Assembly: GCA_030680655.1 (NCBI GenBank)
Contig: JAUXUZ010000455.1
Span: 1-6,201, forward strand
Direction of reading: 5' to 3'
From: Phycisphaerales bacterium
GTDB lineage: Bacteria; Planctomycetota; Phycisphaerae; Phycisphaerales; UBA1924
DNA length: 6,201 nucleotides
Part shown: piece after piece, positions 5,306 to 6,201 of the stretch
Position numbering within the stretch: position 1 is the first letter of the stretch
Layout: every line of letters starts with the position of its first letter
The notes under the pieces: model-generated
The model's database searches: none
What the model saw: the letters and a program-made list of their open reading frames with translations, nothing else
Told to the model about the DNA's origin: nothing
Translations under genes and position numbers: made by a program

Positions 5306-5362
5306 GCGGCCGGTCCGGCAAGTCTACGCCCCGCTCAAGCCGCCGCCCCTGCGACCGGCCGC
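5306..5362 (-). repeat. 10-bp perfect inverted repeat between two membrane-protein genes
   Basis: GCGGCCGGTC at 5306-5315 and GACCGGCCGC at 5353-5362 are exact reverse complements separated by 37 nt. They lie in the 93-bp gap, starting 2 nt after the stop of the upstream gene. The transcript could fold into a long stem-loop there. No T-run follows either arm. It may be an attenuator-like or 3'-protecting structure, a protein binding site, or chance in GC-rich DNA. Nothing else recognisable lies in the gap apart from the downstream ribosome site. Confidence 0.45.
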
Positions 5363-5364
5363 GC

Positions 5365-6201
5365 TCATACGTCAAACGGTGGCGGCCGCACCACCACCGC
5401 CAACGCGACAGCTGCCAGCGCGGGCGCGGCGCACGCCGCAAGCCCCGCCCACCCCTTGCCCCGCTCCCCGAGCACCTGCGCGGCGATCACCGGCCCGGCC
5501 GAAGCGAGCAGCAACAGCGCCGCGAACAACGCCGCCTGCAGATCGGTCGCGACACCCGTTCGCCACCCGTGCACCATCAGCCCGCACAGCAGCACCGCCG
5601 CCGCTTCCAGTGCGCCGCGCCCAACCAAGGGCCTGTGGGTCGCCACTCCAACCACCAGGCAGACGCCAAAGAACGCCGCCATCCCCGCCGCCACCCACGC
5701 CGCCGTTTGCACCGTCATGCCGATCACCAGCACCTGCGAGGCCGCGAACGCGCACACCAGCCCGGTGCTTGCGCTGGGCCACCCGCCCGTCCGCGCAGCG
5801 CCCAGCCGCACGCCGCGCTCGAGCCCCGCGCAGACCGCGCTGCCCACCAGTGCCGTCCCAGCCATGATCACAACCTGCTCGGCGATGCTCATCCCCGCGA
5901 TCGACCGCACCGTCATCCACGCCACCGCGCCCAGCGCAACGACGCGCACCCCGCTGCGAACGACGCCGGCCCGCTCACCCTCCCCCCGAGCCAGCCCCGC
6001 CACGCCGGCGACCAAGGCCATCACCGGCAGCCACGTCGTTCCGCTCGGCCCCGGCCGCCACGACCCGCTCGACCACGCCGCCCCCGCCGCGCAGCCAACC
6101 CCCAGCGCCAGCGCAACCACCCACCCCCCGCCCGCGTCGGCCACCGGCTTCCCCTTGCGGAGCACGATCACCACGATGCACGCGACAAGGCCGGCGATCA
6201 G
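5365..6201 (-). CDS. Polytopic membrane protein of unknown family (5' partial)
   Basis: 278 residues are visible, ending RPPPFDV before TGA. A GTG at 6174 could be read as a start. However, the frame stays open to the window edge, and the nine residues before it (LIAGLVACI) continue directly into VVIVLRKGKP as one hydrophobic helix followed by positive charges. The gene therefore almost certainly begins outside the window. The protein is extremely rich in Ala, Val, Gly and Leu, with roughly eight likely membrane segments joined by short Arg/Gly/Pro-rich loops. I see no catalytic or binding motif that would name it; a transporter, an O-antigen-ligase-like or an EamA-like fold cannot be separated by eye. 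It is first of the four same-strand genes seen here, 93 bp before the next. Confidence 0.7.
   Translation of the reverse strand: MIAGLVACIVVIVLRKGKPVADAGGGWVVALALGVGCAAGAAWSSGSWRPGPSGTTWLPVMALVAGVAGLARGEGERAGVVRSGVRVVALGAVAWMTVRSIAGMSIAEQVVIMAGTALVGSAVCAGLERGVRLGAARTGGWPSASTGLVCAFAASQVLVIGMTVQTAAWVAAGMAAFFGVCLVVGVATHRPLVGRGALEAAAVLLCGLMVHGWRTGVATDLQAALFAALLLLASAGPVIAAQVLGERGKGWAGLAACAAPALAAVALAVVVRPPPFDV

Overview
The window is a GC-rich stretch of bacterial chromosome, most likely from the Planctomycetota and probably a Phycisphaerae/Phycisphaerales-type organism. The lineage call rests mainly on the first protein. It ends in an Asp/Asn-rich dockerin-like tandem repeat with a terminal Gly-Cys, an arrangement known from secreted proteins of that group. 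No rRNA, tRNA, CRISPR array or phage gene was seen.

Left part (3-1292, + strand): the 3' portion of a secreted PQQ-dependent sugar dehydrogenase-like protein (glucose/sorbosone dehydrogenase family) with a C-terminal dockerin-type region. Its 5' end lies outside the window.

Centre left (1365-2057): a compact transposon-like unit. A single intact 148-residue Y1/HUH transposase of the IS200/IS605-REP-associated (RAYT) type (1501-1947, +) lies between two mirror-image arms of about 90 bp. Each arm holds three hairpins in the same order and at nearly the same spacing: an outer GAA-loop hairpin, a GTAG-led REP-like hairpin, and an inner GAA-loop hairpin. The two REP-like copies differ by one base, in the loop. 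The outer hairpins differ by a compensatory base-pair swap. This is the most interesting structure in the window and looks like a self-contained REP-generating unit. Its right end touches the stop codon of the convergent phoH-like gene.

Right part (2058-6201, - strand): four same-strand genes. In transcription order they are a polytopic membrane protein of unknown family (5' end outside the window), a two-TM protein with a soluble C-terminal domain of unknown function, a DUF456-like membrane protein whose ribosome binding site overlaps the preceding stop codon, and a PIN-PhoH fusion protein (PhoH2/YlaK type) with predicted ribonuclease and ATPase/RNA-helicase domains. The second and third genes are clearly coupled. 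The 93-bp and 165-bp gaps on either side each contain an inverted repeat, so one transcript for all four is possible but not shown.

For three of the - strand genes the longest open frame starts a few codons upstream of the likely true start, and Shine-Dalgarno spacing was used to choose.
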